DNA of 64,000 bases from Aquiflexum gelatinilyticum (GCF_024741135.1 NZ_JANSUY010000012.1:1-64000), one strand, 5' to 3'; shown: positions 26,267 to 34,785, counted from the stretch's first letter. Notes: a model not told the origin generated them from the sequence alone. Translations and numbers: made by a program.

Positions 26267-26731
26267 TCACAAATATAATTCCATTTTAAAATGTTTGATA
26301 TTGCACTCTTCGAACATGTCTCCAACTTGCCGGAAACCAAATTTGGCATAGAGTGGCATCGCATCCAATTGGGCATGTAGGTAAAGCTTCTTTCCCTTGG
26401 CATCGGGGTTAAGTTTGATGTCCTCTACCACTGCATTGACCAATGCATACCCGACGCCCTTTCCCCGCTTGGATTTCAATACAGCGAATCTTTCCAGTTT
26501 AACACCCTTGTCAGTAAATCTCCACCTCGCAGTGCCGGCAGGTTCTCCATCAGATTTTGCCAAAAAGTGAAGAGAAATATCCTCAAACTCATCATATTCC
26601 TCTGAAGGATCTACTTCCTGTTCGATGACAAATACTTCCTCTCTGATGCCAAAAACCGTATCAAGCTGTTCCTTGGTCTGTACTTTTTCTACGGAGATAG
26701 GCTTCTCTTCTTTCATCTCTTTGGGATTCAT
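26267..26731 (-). CDS. GNAT-family N-acetyltransferase
   Basis: 154 residues. GNAT motif A is plain: ERFAVLKSKRGKGVGYALVNAV with the R/Q-x-x-G-x-G/A acetyl-CoA loop (about residues 83-95), and motif B is LYLHAQLDAMPLYAKFGFRQVG. The N-terminal FGIREEVFVIEQEVDP is shared with ElaA-type members. Acceptor substrate unknown. Its 5' end overlaps the 3' end of phoH by up to 71 bp; an in-frame ATG at 26716 would cut the overlap to 56 bp. Confidence 0.88.
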   Translation of the reverse strand: MNPKEMKEEKPISVEKVQTKEQLDTVFGIREEVFVIEQEVDPSEEYDEFEDISLHFLAKSDGEPAGTARWRFTDKGVKLERFAVLKSKRGKGVGYALVNAVVEDIKLNPDAKGKKLYLHAQLDAMPLYAKFGFRQVGDMFEECNIKHFKMELYL

Positions 26732-27662
26732 CTTTTTCGTATGCTTCTATGATCGATTTGACTAATTTATGACGGATGACATCTTTGCCGCTTAAGCTCA
26801 CCACCCCGATTCCTTTGACATCCTTCAGGATATGTAGGGCTTCAGTCAACCCTGATTTCTTTTTAGATGGAAGATCGACTTGGCTTTGATCACCGGTAAT
26901 GATGACTTTGGAATTGGGGCCCATCCTGGTCAGGAACATTTTGATCTGCTCGCTGGTTGTATTCTGTGCTTCATCTAACAGAACAAAAGCATCGTGCAAA
27001 GTTCTTCCCCTCATATATGCAAGTGGGGCGATTTCAATCACCCTGGTTTCTTGGTAATATTTGAGTTTCTCTGCCGGCACCATGTCTGCCAATGCATCAT
27101 AAATGGGCCTTAGGTATGGATCCAACTTTTCCTGCAAATCCCCCGGAAGAAAGCCGAGGTTTTCTCCTGCTTCCACAGCTGGACGGGTGATAATGATTCT
27201 TTTGACTTCCCTGTTTTTCAATGCCCTGACTGCAAGTGCAACAGCAATGTAAGTTTTGCCTGTACCGGCAGGTCCTAATGCAAAAACCAAATCATTTTTA
27301 AATGCAGACTCAACGAGTTTGCGTTGATTTGGGGATTTTGGTTTGACTACTAGGCCTTTGTTGCCATATAGGATAACATCGTTATTCTCATTTTCGGTAA
27401 AAGGCTGTCCTTCCAACGCAATATATTCCTTGACATTGTCGGGAGTCACATGACCGAATCTGTGAAAGTGCTGCAAGAGCATATTGATCACATCATTGAT
27501 TCTGAGGATTTCGGGTGCACGTCCCTGAATCCGAATTTCATTGCCTCGGGATACTATCTTGCTTTCGGGAAAAGCATCGGCAATCCGGCGGATATTTTCG
27601 TTTTCTGAGCCTAAAAAATCCAGCAAAGGGATGTTTTCCAGTGTGATTATTTTTTCTACCAA
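26661..27662 (-). CDS. phoH: PhoH-family P-loop ATPase
   Basis: 333 residues. An N-terminal KH-like part (about 1-105) precedes the ATPase domain with Walker A FALGPAGTGKTYIA (about 131-145) and Walker B AFVLLDEAQNTT (about 231-242). PhoH proteins (PhoH/YbeZ) are linked to RNA metabolism and ribosome maturation. In most bacteria ybeY follows, but a GNAT gene does so here. The first codon is TTG at 27662, as the in-frame upstream sequence has only stops and no ATG; MVEKIITLEN is nonetheless the normal start in this phylum. Confidence 0.92.
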   Translation of the reverse strand: MVEKIITLENIPLLDFLGSENENIRRIADAFPESKIVSRGNEIRIQGRAPEILRINDVINMLLQHFHRFGHVTPDNVKEYIALEGQPFTENENNDVILYGNKGLVVKPKSPNQRKLVESAFKNDLVFALGPAGTGKTYIAVALAVRALKNREVKRIIITRPAVEAGENLGFLPGDLQEKLDPYLRPIYDALADMVPAEKLKYYQETRVIEIAPLAYMRGRTLHDAFVLLDEAQNTTSEQIKMFLTRMGPNSKVIITGDQSQVDLPSKKKSGLTEALHILKDVKGIGVVSLSGKDVIRHKLVKSIIEAYEKDESQRDERREAYLRRKSTDQGTA

Positions 27663-27765
27663 TCTAATTTCCTTGAATTGTGAAGTCTATTGAAGGTATA
27701 AGGATAAAATCCCTAATTTTGTTCCAACCCCTACAAAAGTACAAAATTTTAACAGACTTGCTTCC

Positions 27766-28539
27766 ATGGCATTGATAACATTCACCTCAGATTTTGGAGA
27801 CGCCGACTACTATGTACCGGCGGTGAAGGCCAAAATGTTATCCATCAATCCCCAATTGAACATTGTCGACATCACTCATAAAATCGATATCTATGATATC
27901 GCCCATGCGGCTTTTGTCCTTAAAGCGATCTACAAAGATTTCCCAAAAGGAACGGTCCACCTTGTTGCCATGAACAGCACAAGTGCCAGCACAGAAGGCT
28001 ATATTGGTATTAAGTTGGAAGAACATATTTTCCTTGGACCAAACAACGGCGTACTCAGTTTGCTTTCCGATTATGACCCAGGGATTTGTGTTCTTTTTTC
28101 TGAAATGCATATTAAAGAAAGTACCTTTCCGGTAAAGGATATCCTTGCCCCTATTGCCGCCAAAGTGGCCTCAGGTGCTGCGATTCATGATTTTGGTGGA
28201 CCTTTGATGCAGATCAAAAAGATGATTCCCAGACAATTCAAAGCCACCAAAAAACAGATAATCGGACATGTCATCAGGGTTGACAATTATGGAAACCTGA
28301 TCACCAACATCCCTAAGGAGGTTTTTGAGAAACTCAATCCGGGCAAATACAATGTGGAGTTTGGACGGGAAAAAATCAGCAGGCTCAACAAAACCTATGA
28401 CAATGTCGAAGCAGGAGACTGCTTTGCATTTTTCAACAGCATAGACATGCTGGAAATCGGGATCAACCATGGGCATGGGGCTGACTTGTTGGGATTGAGG
28501 CATGACAGTCCGGTATTTATCAATTTTGAAACCGAATGA
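27766..28539 (+). CDS. SAM hydrolase (SAM hydroxide adenosyltransferase, DUF62 family)
   Basis: 257 residues. The family start LITFTSDFGDADYYVPAVKA with its Asp, the TFPVKDILAPIAAKVASG segment, and the C-terminal GDCFAFFNSIDMLEIGINHG and GADLLGL match the fluorinase/chlorinase/DUF62 fold. Family members without the halogenase loop hydrolyse S-adenosylmethionine to adenosine and methionine using an Asp-Arg-His water-activating set; the physiological purpose is unclear. It diverges from phoH across 103 bp and runs into the ABM gene. Confidence 0.9.
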   Translation: MALITFTSDFGDADYYVPAVKAKMLSINPQLNIVDITHKIDIYDIAHAAFVLKAIYKDFPKGTVHLVAMNSTSASTEGYIGIKLEEHIFLGPNNGVLSLLSDYDPGICVLFSEMHIKESTFPVKDILAPIAAKVASGAAIHDFGGPLMQIKKMIPRQFKATKKQIIGHVIRVDNYGNLITNIPKEVFEKLNPGKYNVEFGREKISRLNKTYDNVEAGDCFAFFNSIDMLEIGINHGHGADLLGLRHDSPVFINFETE

Positions 28540-28540
28540 T

Positions 28541-28837
28541 ATGCTGATCCGGATAGTGAGGATGACTTTTAGAGAGGAAGCGGTGGAAGCGTTTTTGGAA
28601 AATTTTGAAGGAAACAAGGAAAAAATCAGAAATTTTTCAGGCTGCAGCCATTTGGAATTGTGGAAGGATGAAAACAGCAAAAATATTTTTATGACTTTCA
28701 GCCATTGGGAAAGCGAGGAAGCTTTGAATCAATACCGTGATTCCGAGCTATTTAAAACTGTGTGGTCGTTTACCAAAACCCTTTTTGCAGAAAAACCTGT
28801 TGCTTTCAGTTCCAAAAAAATCCAAGAACTGCCCTGA
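28541..28837 (+). CDS. ABM-domain monooxygenase-like protein
   Basis: 98 residues from ATG 28541, which follows the SAM hydrolase stop by one base; the longer frame from 28502 overlaps that gene. The sequence IRIVRMTFREEAVEAFLENF and GCSHLELWKDENSKNIFMTFSHWESEEAL is typical of the antibiotic biosynthesis monooxygenase (ABM) dimeric alpha-beta barrel, such as YgiN quinol monooxygenase. Cofactor-free oxidation or heme handling is possible, but no decisive residue is seen. It is co-transcribed with the SAM hydrolase gene and stops just before the tRNA promoter. Confidence 0.82.
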   Translation: MLIRIVRMTFREEAVEAFLENFEGNKEKIRNFSGCSHLELWKDENSKNIFMTFSHWESEEALNQYRDSELFKTVWSFTKTLFAEKPVAFSSKKIQELP

Positions 28838-28843
28838 AAGGTC

Positions 28844-28874
28844 TTGCAGGAAAAAAAATCTTTACTCATATTTG
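28844..28874 (+). promoter_or_regulatory. Predicted promoter of tRNA-Leu
   Basis: TTG (28844-28846) and CATATTTG (28867-28874) are 20 bases apart, close to the TTTG-N19/20-TAnnTTTG pattern with one mismatch in the second box. The mature tRNA begins 37 bases after the box, allowing a short 5' leader. A GGGACGGGC-rich segment lies between. Confidence 0.45.
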
Positions 28875-28910
28875 CATCCCGTTCAGAAAGGGACGGGCAA
28901 TGATTGAAAT

Positions 28911-28994
28911 GCCCAGATGGCGGAATTGGTAGACGCGTTGGTCTCAAACACCAATGAGGTTACACTCGTGCCGGTTCGACTCCGGCTCTGGGTA
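28911..28994 (+). tRNA. tRNA-Leu (anticodon CAA)
   Basis: A class II tRNA with long variable arm. The acceptor stem is GCCCAGA/TCTGGGT with a G-T first pair and A as discriminator. The D arm is GGCGGAATTGGTAGACGC. The anticodon stem TTGGT/ACCAA closes loop CTCAAAC, giving anticodon CAA for UUG. The T arm is CCGGTTCGACTCCGG. CCA is not encoded. A terminator follows at once, so it is a single-gene unit. Confidence 0.95.
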
Positions 28995-29000
28995 CAGAGA

Positions 29001-29030
29001 AGCTCGCAGAAATGCGGGCTTTTTTTGTTT
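29001..29030 (+). terminator. Terminator of tRNA-Leu
   Basis: AGCTCGCA (29001-29008) pairs with TGCGGGCT (29013-29020), one T-G pair, around a GAAA tetraloop, then a run of T with one G. It begins 7 bases after the tRNA. Confidence 0.88.
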
Positions 29031-29174
29031 CGTTGTTTTTTGGGAATTGAAATGTTTTCGGGAATTCAATTCAAACCTGCGATTTTATTTTGGGTAGAAA
29101 ACGAATCTCTTTTTATTTTACAGTGCAGGTACCATTACTGAACCTGTAAAATCTTCCAGTATTTCTGCTTAAAT

Positions 29175-29214
29175 TATTTCAACCTATTTCGCAAAACGTA
29201 TTTCTATCTTATTT
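29175..29214. repeat. Degenerate ATTTC repeat over the threonine aldolase 3' end
   Basis: ATTTC recurs at 29175, 29185, 29199 and 29210, spaced 10, 14 and 11 bases. The stop codon of the aldolase gene (29204-29206) and its last codons lie inside. The unit recalls the 11-bp array on the other side of this gene at 30306-30392. Confidence 0.5.
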
Positions 29215-30220
29215 CCTTGACCCTTTTCCCAAACTCCTCCAATCCCTCATCCCCAAAATCCAAGTGGGTCACAAACCTGATCTGATCCTTGCCAAAGCGT
29301 ACTGCTTTAATACTAACAACATCTAGCTTTTGGAGCATTTCGGCAGGGGTGATATCTTTTAATCTGGCGATTACAATATTGGTGACAACGGGAAAAACTT
29401 CAGATACTAAAGGATGTTGCTCCAGGATATGCCCTAATTTCTTTGCCCTGTCATGGTCCTCTGCCAGTCTTTTGACTTGGTGATCTAGCGCATAAATTCC
29501 CGCAGCGGCCAAAAAACCTGCCTGCCTCATCCCGCCACCAAAAGATTTTCTGACTTTTCTTGCATGCTTGATATCTGATTTGGTTCCCAAAAGGACAGAG
29601 CCTACCGGACAACCCAAACCTTTACTCAGACAAACCGAAATGGTATCGAACATCGCTCCCCAAGCTTTGGGACTTTCACCTGTGACTTCTAGTGCATTGA
29701 AAATCCTGGCTCCATCAAGGTGAAGTTTCAAACCATGCTGATCACATAGGGCTTTAATGGGTTTGATTTCCTCTAAAGTATAAATACTGCCGCCACCCTT
29801 ATTCATGGTGTTTTCAAGAGAAACCAAGGTAGTTTCGGGCGCATGAATATCATCAGGATTGATGGCATCGGCGATGTCGGAGGGACTGATTTTTCCATAT
29901 TCCCCGTCCAAAAGTTTTACCGAAGCATGCGAATTGGACATAATTCCTCCTCCTTCATAAAGGTAGATATGGGAATATTTATGACAGATCAGTTCGGTTT
30001 GTGGCCGGGTATGAAGACGGATGGCAATCTGATTGGTCATGGTACCCGAAGGACAAAAAATCCCTGCTTCCATACCAAACATGTCCGCCATCTTCTGCTC
30101 CAGGGCATTGACAGTCGGATCTTCTCCAAATACATCATCTCCAACTTGAGCTGACCACATGGCTTCCAACATGCCTTGGGTAGGCTTGGTGAGGGTATCT
30201 GAACGTAAGTCTATAATCAT
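29204..30220 (-). CDS. ltaE: Low-specificity L-threonine aldolase
   Basis: 338 residues. This PLP enzyme of fold type I splits L-threonine or L-allo-threonine to glycine and acetaldehyde. It shows the family start [46 protein letters not shown] and the PLP lysine in [14 protein letters not shown] (near residue 205). Length is normal. ATG 30220 has no competitor. ATTTC-type repeats flank it on both sides. Confidence 0.94.
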   Translation of the reverse strand: MIIDLRSDTLTKPTQGMLEAMWSAQVGDDVFGEDPTVNALEQKMADMFGMEAGIFCPSGTMTNQIAIRLHTRPQTELICHKYSHIYLYEGGGIMSNSHASVKLLDGEYGKISPSDIADAINPDDIHAPETTLVSLENTMNKGGGSIYTLEEIKPIKALCDQHGLKLHLDGARIFNALEVTGESPKAWGAMFDTISVCLSKGLGCPVGSVLLGTKSDIKHARKVRKSFGGGMRQAGFLAAAGIYALDHQVKRLAEDHDRAKKLGHILEQHPLVSEVFPVVTNIVIARLKDITPAEMLQKLDVVSIKAVRFGKDQIRFVTHLDFGDEGLEEFGKRVKEIR

Positions 30221-30240
30221 TTGGATGAATGGTTTAAAAG

Positions 30241-30286
30241 AAATATGCTTCGCGAAATAAATGGAAATATGCCTTCGGCGAAATAA
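30241..30286. repeat. Imperfect direct repeat with palindromic core upstream of ltaE
   Basis: AAATATGCTTCGCGAAATAA (30241-30260) and AAATATGCCTTCGGCGAAAT followed by AA (30265-30286) are near copies 24 bp apart; each has a self-complementary core (TTCGCGAA; GCCTTCGGC). They stand 20-66 bp before the ltaE start on its upstream side, a suitable place for a control site. Confidence 0.5.
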
Positions 30287-30305
30287 TTTTACAACATCTA
30301 GCCTT

Positions 30306-30392
30306 ATTTCTTTTTATATCAACTTTATTTCAATTGTATTTCAATTGTATTTCAATTGTATTTCTATTTTATTTCTATTTTATTTCAAAATA
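30306..30392. repeat. Tandem 11-bp repeat ATTTCAATTGT/ATTTCTATTTT
   Basis: Three perfect ATTTCAATTGT units (30327-30359), two perfect ATTTCTATTTT units (30360-30381) and one degenerate unit (30382-30392) follow without gaps. A looser unit, ATTTCTTTTTA, starts at 30306. The stop codon of the glycerophosphodiesterase gene (30375-30377) and its last codons are made of repeat units, so the array has grown into, or given rise to, that C-terminus. Confidence 0.88.
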
Positions 30393-31328
30393 TTTGTTTT
30401 TCGAACTTTCCTTAGGAATAAGGGCTTTGATCGCCTCAGCAGCCTCAATCGGCCGGTCGGTAGCAAGGATATCTGCTCCCTTCCTTACAAAATCAACATA
30501 TATCTGGTCACCATTTGCCATCGCACTTTTATCCAAATTTCCGAGTACTCCTAAAATGGTAAACACGCCCATTTCATGAAGCTTGGAATTGAACTCGGAA
30601 GGTCTTTCTGAAGTGCCTGTAAATGCAATCCACTGCTCTATTGGAATGCCGGAATCTTCAAATCTTTTCAGTTCCTCCTCATTCCTGATAGTTACTGAAA
30701 GCATCAGGTCAGGGTGAAGGCTATGAACTTTTTTGGCTGCGTCTACACTATAGGTGATGACTGCAGCATAGGCCTCGGCTTTGTGTTTTTTGATTGCATC
30801 CACTACCATTTCAAATGGAACTTCACGCTTGATGTCCACTGTAAACAACACCTTTCCTTTTCCCCATATCAAAGCCTCTTCCAAAGTCGGCACTTGATAA
30901 CCTGTCTCTTTTCCATCATTATCCACCAATCTGAGTTTTCTAATTTCATCAAAAGTTTGGTCAATGACTTTTCCTGAACCATTGGTTGTCCTATCCAAAG
31001 TATTGTCGTGCATAAGTACCAAGACGGAGTCTTTGGAAAGCGCCACGTCAAATTCAATAATCGAAGGAGTTTGCTCAATAACATTTTGAAATGTCTCGAT
31101 GGCATTTTCAGGAAAACCAGGGTATGGTCCGCCCCGGTGCGCACTGACCAACGGTATCCGATCCGAAGTCCAGGTATAAAAACTTTTGGCTTCCTCTACT
31201 GATTTTAATGAAATATAGTATTCCGCAGGTTTTGAAGAGTGTACTACTTTTCCTGTTTTGGAAGAATTACAGGAAAAAAGGATTATTGCCAGAAGTGAAA
31301 CCCTAAACACGCTTTTTAATTTACTCAT
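30375..31328 (-). CDS. Glycerophosphodiester phosphodiesterase-family lipoprotein
   Basis: 317 residues from ATG 31328, which opens a lipoprotein signal (SLLAIILFSC, Cys20) and overlaps the upstream DUF2721 stop by 8 bp (ATGAGTAA). GDPD motifs are complete: VSAHRGGPYPGFPENAIETF with the first catalytic His, FDVALSKDSVLVLMHDNTLDRTT with metal ligands and the second His. The enzyme would release alcohols from glycerophosphodiesters. The C-terminal residues (NKYFEIK) are encoded by an 11-bp repeat array and are probably not functional. Lipid anchoring places it in the envelope. Confidence 0.92.
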   Translation of the reverse strand: MSKLKSVFRVSLLAIILFSCNSSKTGKVVHSSKPAEYYISLKSVEEAKSFYTWTSDRIPLVSAHRGGPYPGFPENAIETFQNVIEQTPSIIEFDVALSKDSVLVLMHDNTLDRTTNGSGKVIDQTFDEIRKLRLVDNDGKETGYQVPTLEEALIWGKGKVLFTVDIKREVPFEMVVDAIKKHKAEAYAAVITYSVDAAKKVHSLHPDLMLSVTIRNEEELKRFEDSGIPIEQWIAFTGTSERPSEFNSKLHEMGVFTILGVLGNLDKSAMANGDQIYVDFVRKGADILATDRPIEAAEAIKALIPKESSKNKYFEIK

Positions 31329-31773
31329 CGTTTTTTTCTTTTTTGAACCAAAAATCCAAACCGCTTTTCCGTTTTTCAAATATATTTTCCATGTCCTGCA
31401 ATTCGAGTTTTAGGGCTTGGTTAGAAATAAAAATCTCCACCAAAGAAATGCCCAATGAAATCAGCAATGTCAGCATACTGGCAATAAACACATAATCTGC
31501 AGCAGGCTGAATCTCCATAAATATGAGGTACATACATACCACGCAAAGGAAAAAACTCAAAACCCCACACAGCTGCATGTATTTGATCATGCTGAGACGG
31601 CGTTTAAGGTTGTGAATCTGGTCAATGATAATTTCATGATCGGGGTTTTCCAAAAATTTTTTATGAAGTCCCCGAATCAGACTCGCAACGGCCAAAAACC
31701 TGTTGGTAAAAGCAAGCATCATCAAGGTAATGGCTGAAAATAATAAAGCCGGTGTTGAAATCTGAAGTTCCAT
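31321..31773 (-). CDS. DUF2721 membrane protein
   Basis: 150 residues from ATG 31773 (MELQISTPALLFSAITLMML), which is the normal start of DUF2721; the frame upstream to 31830 crosses the anti-sigma terminator. Three membrane helices are likely (about 7-28, 70-92, 98-120), with RFLAVASLIRGLHKKF and IHNLKRRLSMIKYMQ between. Function unknown. It is translationally coupled to the phosphodiesterase gene downstream. Confidence 0.82.
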   Translation of the reverse strand: MELQISTPALLFSAITLMMLAFTNRFLAVASLIRGLHKKFLENPDHEIIIDQIHNLKRRLSMIKYMQLCGVLSFFLCVVCMYLIFMEIQPAADYVFIASMLTLLISLGISLVEIFISNQALKLELQDMENIFEKRKSGLDFWFKKEKNDE

Positions 31774-31820
31774 AGGTTGTGGTTTTGGTTGGTAAGTTGG
31801 GGAATAAACAAGAAAAATAA

Positions 31821-31842
31821 AACCCGACATCGCTGCCGGGTT
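31821..31842 (-). terminator. Terminator of the sigma/anti-sigma operon
   Basis: AACCCGACA (31821-31829) and TGCCGGGTT (31834-31842) form a 9-bp stem with one G-T pair and, on the minus strand, a GCGA (GNRA-type) tetraloop followed by TTATTTTTC. It separates the anti-sigma gene from DUF2721. Confidence 0.87.
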
Positions 31843-31873
31843 CTATTTACCAATAACTTAATACTCTTATTCT

Positions 31874-32692
31874 TTAACCCACATTTCCAATTACCACTAA
31901 CTTCTCCAAGGTAGGACTTTGACTTCCTCCTTTTGGTTCGATGGTGATGGCAAATGTACCTGCTGAGGCTACAGCTTCCATTTGTTGGAGCGAAAACTTT
32001 TGGTCAGCATTGACCAAGCCGATTCCTACAGGACCTTGGTCACCAATAGCCCATAACTGGTAATCGTATTGATCTTCCAAGCTCGAGAGGTTATTGACAG
32101 ATACAAAAACCGAATTGGCTCCCTTATCCCACCACACATCTACAAGGGCATCTTTTTCTATCTCAAACCCATCACCTTTCATTGAAACCTTTTCGAAATT
32201 ACCTGCAAGAAGGGTCTCCAATTGGACATCTGTCTTTTCAAAGTTTACCTTGTATTGGTTCAATTCCTCTGCCAAAACAGACTGTTCCTGAACCAAAGCA
32301 GTAAATTTTTGATCGATGTCAAAATACTGGTTGGCATAATAAATGGCTGCAAAAGTTGCCAAAACTGCTGCTATACATGCAGCAGCAAAATAGGTTTTCC
32401 AAGGCTGCATCGGAATAACCTTTGCCGGCGAAACTTCTCTGACGGGCGACTTCACTTCCTTGACTAAGTCAGCCTCCAAAGTCTTGAAGATTTTATTTTT
32501 CACCGAATCAGAAGGAGCAATTCCGGATTTTTGGTCAATTTCCAAAAAAGCATCTTGCAACTGATCCAATTCCTTTTGGATTTCAGGGTATTTTTTGGCC
32601 ATTCGGACCACTTCCTCCCTTTCTCTTTCACCCAACTCCCCCAATAGAAAGAGTTCGAGTTTTCCTGACGATATGTAAGCTTGAATATCCAC
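31874..32692 (-). CDS. Anti-sigma factor, RskA type
   Basis: 272 residues. The cytoplasmic N-terminus (about 1-100, ISSGKLELFLLGELGEREREEV) is an anti-sigma domain without the CHCC zinc motif. A membrane helix is at about 98-117 (TYFAAACIAAVLATFAAIYY), and the periplasmic part is an RskA-like beta domain (VSVNNLSSLEDQYDYQLWAI, GTFAITIEPKGGSQSPT). It binds the ECF sigma factor encoded just upstream. The start is GTG 32692, directly after the sigma stop codon, so the two are coupled. Release probably needs regulated proteolysis, as for SigK-RskA in actinobacteria. Confidence 0.9.
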   Translation of the reverse strand: MDIQAYISSGKLELFLLGELGEREREEVVRMAKKYPEIQKELDQLQDAFLEIDQKSGIAPSDSVKNKIFKTLEADLVKEVKSPVREVSPAKVIPMQPWKTYFAAACIAAVLATFAAIYYANQYFDIDQKFTALVQEQSVLAEELNQYKVNFEKTDVQLETLLAGNFEKVSMKGDGFEIEKDALVDVWWDKGANSVFVSVNNLSSLEDQYDYQLWAIGDQGPVGIGLVNADQKFSLQQMEAVASAGTFAITIEPKGGSQSPTLEKLVVIGNVG

Positions 32693-33226
32693 TTAAATCT
32701 TTCCTAAGTTCTTTTTTAATACATTTATTGCGGCACGAATTCGAGACTTGACGGTGCCAAGGGGAATATCAAATTCCTCGGATACTTCAGAATGGGTATA
32801 TCCTTTGAAATAAATACACTCCACCATAAAGCGCTGTTCTTCATTGAGGTCGTCCAAGAGTTCTTTGACTCCTATAGCATCGACCAAATCTGAAGTCCCT
32901 GATGCACTCTCCAAACCATATACGTAATCATCGATCGTATTGGTCTTACTGCTATTGGAGAACTCTTTCGACCTCGTCCGATCAATCGCTGCATTCCTGC
33001 ATATATTGGACATCCAGGTATACAGTCTTCCTTTAGACTCTTCGTAACTGTCGATTTTCCGGGTGATTTTGATAAAGGCATCATGAAAAACTTCTTCAGC
33101 AATGTCTTTGTCAATAATGATCCTCGAAATCACAGTAAACAGGGCTTTTGAATATTTATCATATAAGTATTCAATAGTCTTTCTATCCTTCGCCCTTAAT
33201 CCTGCAATGAGTTGTGGCTCTTCCAA
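32693..33226 (-). CDS. ECF-type RNA polymerase sigma factor
   Basis: 177 residues. Region 2 spans about 20-90 (IIDKDIAEEVFHDAFIKI, GRLYTWMSNICRNAAIDRTRS) and region 4 about 120-172 (LNEEQRFMVECIYFKGYTHS, IPLGTVKSRIRAAI). It directs RNA polymerase to stress or envelope genes when freed from the anti-sigma factor that follows. The first codon is TTG 33226; a stop lies two codons upstream in frame, so no ATG start is possible. Probably autoregulated; I cannot identify its promoter motif. Confidence 0.92.
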   Translation of the reverse strand: MEEPQLIAGLRAKDRKTIEYLYDKYSKALFTVISRIIIDKDIAEEVFHDAFIKITRKIDSYEESKGRLYTWMSNICRNAAIDRTRSKEFSNSSKTNTIDDYVYGLESASGTSDLVDAIGVKELLDDLNEEQRFMVECIYFKGYTHSEVSEEFDIPLGTVKSRIRAAINVLKKNLGKI

Positions 33227-33266
33227 ATTTTAATTTTTTTACGCTACTGGTTTTGTTTAAAAAGAA

Positions 33267-33299
33267 AAACACAAGACCTATTGGTATGGCCTTGTGTTT
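33267..33299 (-). terminator. Terminator of lpdA
   Basis: AAACACAAG (33267-33275) pairs perfectly with CTTGTGTTT (33291-33299); CC/GG may extend the stem inside. On the minus strand a TTTCTTTTT tract follows. It is 24 bp beyond the lpdA stop and before the sigma gene. Confidence 0.82.
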
Positions 33300-33322
33300 C
33301 GAAGATAATGATTTTTATAAAA

Positions 33323-34723
33323 TTAAAGGTGGATTACTTCACCATAAGCTTGTGCTGCTGCTTCCATAATGGCCTCAGACATTGTGGGATGTGGATGTAC
33401 AGTCTTGATCAGATCCATACCTGTTGTCTCCAATTTTCGAATAGCTACGATTTCAGCGATCATTTCAGTCACATTGGCTCCTATCATGTGCGCTCCGAGA
33501 AGCTCTCCGTATTTGGCATCAAAAACAAGTTTTACAAACCCGTCTTTGGCTCCTGCCGCTGATGCTTTTCCAGAGGCAGAAAAAGGGAACTTGCCCACTT
33601 TCACTTCATAGCCTGCTTCTTTTGCTTTGGCTTCGGTATATCCTACTGAAGAAATCTCAGGAATACAATAAGTACAGCCCGGGATATTGTTGTAATCAAG
33701 CGGTTCTGGATGGTGGTTGGCGATTTTCTCTACACAAATGATTCCTTCGGCTGAAGCAACGTGTGCCAAGGCCGGTCCCGTTGTCACATCACCGATGGCA
33801 TAGTAACCGGGCATATTGGTGCGGTAATATTCGTCTGTTTTGATTTTGCCACGCTCAACCAAAATCCCTACATCTTCCAAACCGATATTTTCGACATTAG
33901 ACACTACTCCAACAGCGGATAAGACCACGTCACATTCGATGACTGTTTCTGCTCCCTTCTTATCTTTTACGGTTACTTTACAGCCTTTGCCTTTGGTGTC
34001 CACTGCAGTCACCTCCGTGGAGGTCATGATTTTCAATCCGTTTTTCTTATATATTTTTTCCAAGGCTTTAGAAACCTCCTCATCTTCATTCGGTACAATC
34101 CTGTCCATAAACTCTACTATGGTCACTTCTGTACCTATAGAGCTGTAAACATATGCGAATTCAACACCGATGGCTCCTGAACCTACCACAACCATTTTTT
34201 CAGGCTTCTTTTCCAAAACCATGGCTTTGCGATAGCCAATTATTTTTTCGTTGTCGATTTTTACAGCAGGAAGCTCACGGGCACGGCCACCTGTAGCGAT
34301 GATGATATGGTCAGCAGAATAGACTGTCTTTTTACCCTCACTGTCTTCTACTTCAATTTTCTTACCGGGCTGTACTTTTCCCCAGCCTAAAAGTTGGTCG
34401 ATTTTATTTTTTTTAAGCAAAAACTGAATCCCTTTGGACATGCCTCCTGCTACATCACGGCTTCTTTTGACCATGGCCGTGAAATCCACTTCTGCACCTT
34501 TTACCTTGATTCCATAATCTTCTGCATGGTGGATATATTCAAAAACTTGAGCACTTTTGATCAATGCTTTTGTCGGGATGCAACCCCAATTGAGGCAGAT
34601 TCCACCGAGTTCAGCAGCTTCTACCACTGCAGTTTTCAAACCCAATTGGGCAGCACGGATGGCAGCTACATAACCACCGGGACCGGAACCCAAAACAATC
34701 ACATCATATTTTGTTGAAGACAT
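33323..34723 (-). CDS. lpdA: Dihydrolipoyl dehydrogenase (E3)
   Basis: 466 residues, standard length. FAD-binding GSGPGGYVAAIRAAQLG at the N-terminus; the redox disulfide is in GGICLNWGCIPTKAL (Cys about 43 and 48), with Trp where Val is more usual; NAD-binding VVGSGAIGVEFAY near 180; and the C-terminal His-Glu pair in HPHPTMSEAIMEA. It reoxidises lipoamide in pyruvate and 2-oxoglutarate dehydrogenase complexes or the glycine cleavage system. It is a single gene with promoter and terminator of its own, so it probably supplies all complexes. Confidence 0.96.
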   Translation of the reverse strand: MSSTKYDVIVLGSGPGGYVAAIRAAQLGLKTAVVEAAELGGICLNWGCIPTKALIKSAQVFEYIHHAEDYGIKVKGAEVDFTAMVKRSRDVAGGMSKGIQFLLKKNKIDQLLGWGKVQPGKKIEVEDSEGKKTVYSADHIIIATGGRARELPAVKIDNEKIIGYRKAMVLEKKPEKMVVVGSGAIGVEFAYVYSSIGTEVTIVEFMDRIVPNEDEEVSKALEKIYKKNGLKIMTSTEVTAVDTKGKGCKVTVKDKKGAETVIECDVVLSAVGVVSNVENIGLEDVGILVERGKIKTDEYYRTNMPGYYAIGDVTTGPALAHVASAEGIICVEKIANHHPEPLDYNNIPGCTYCIPEISSVGYTEAKAKEAGYEVKVGKFPFSASGKASAAGAKDGFVKLVFDAKYGELLGAHMIGANVTEMIAEIVAIRKLETTGMDLIKTVHPHPTMSEAIMEAAAQAYGEVIHL

Positions 34724-34754
34724 ATTTTTACTGTTTATTTTAATATAAGCTTCG

Positions 34755-34785
34755 CAAAAATAGGGCTTTTAGGCTGAGAAAAAAA
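34755..34785 (-). promoter_or_regulatory. Predicted lpdA promoter
   Basis: On the minus strand, TATTTTTG (34762-34755) is a full TAnnTTTG box and TTTT (34785-34782) stands 19 bases before it in place of TTTG. The start codon is about 32 bases downstream of the box, a plausible leader. Confidence 0.5.

Noticed and set aside
28917-29141. Open frame beginning MAELVDALVSNTN
   Set aside because: It is the translated tRNA-Leu sequence and its terminator; this false ORF recurs wherever this tRNA is read in frame.
30261-30579. Plus-strand frames in the 11-bp repeat (Phe/Ile/Ser-rich)
   Set aside because: They are translations of tandem repeats and the opposite strand of the phosphodiesterase gene.
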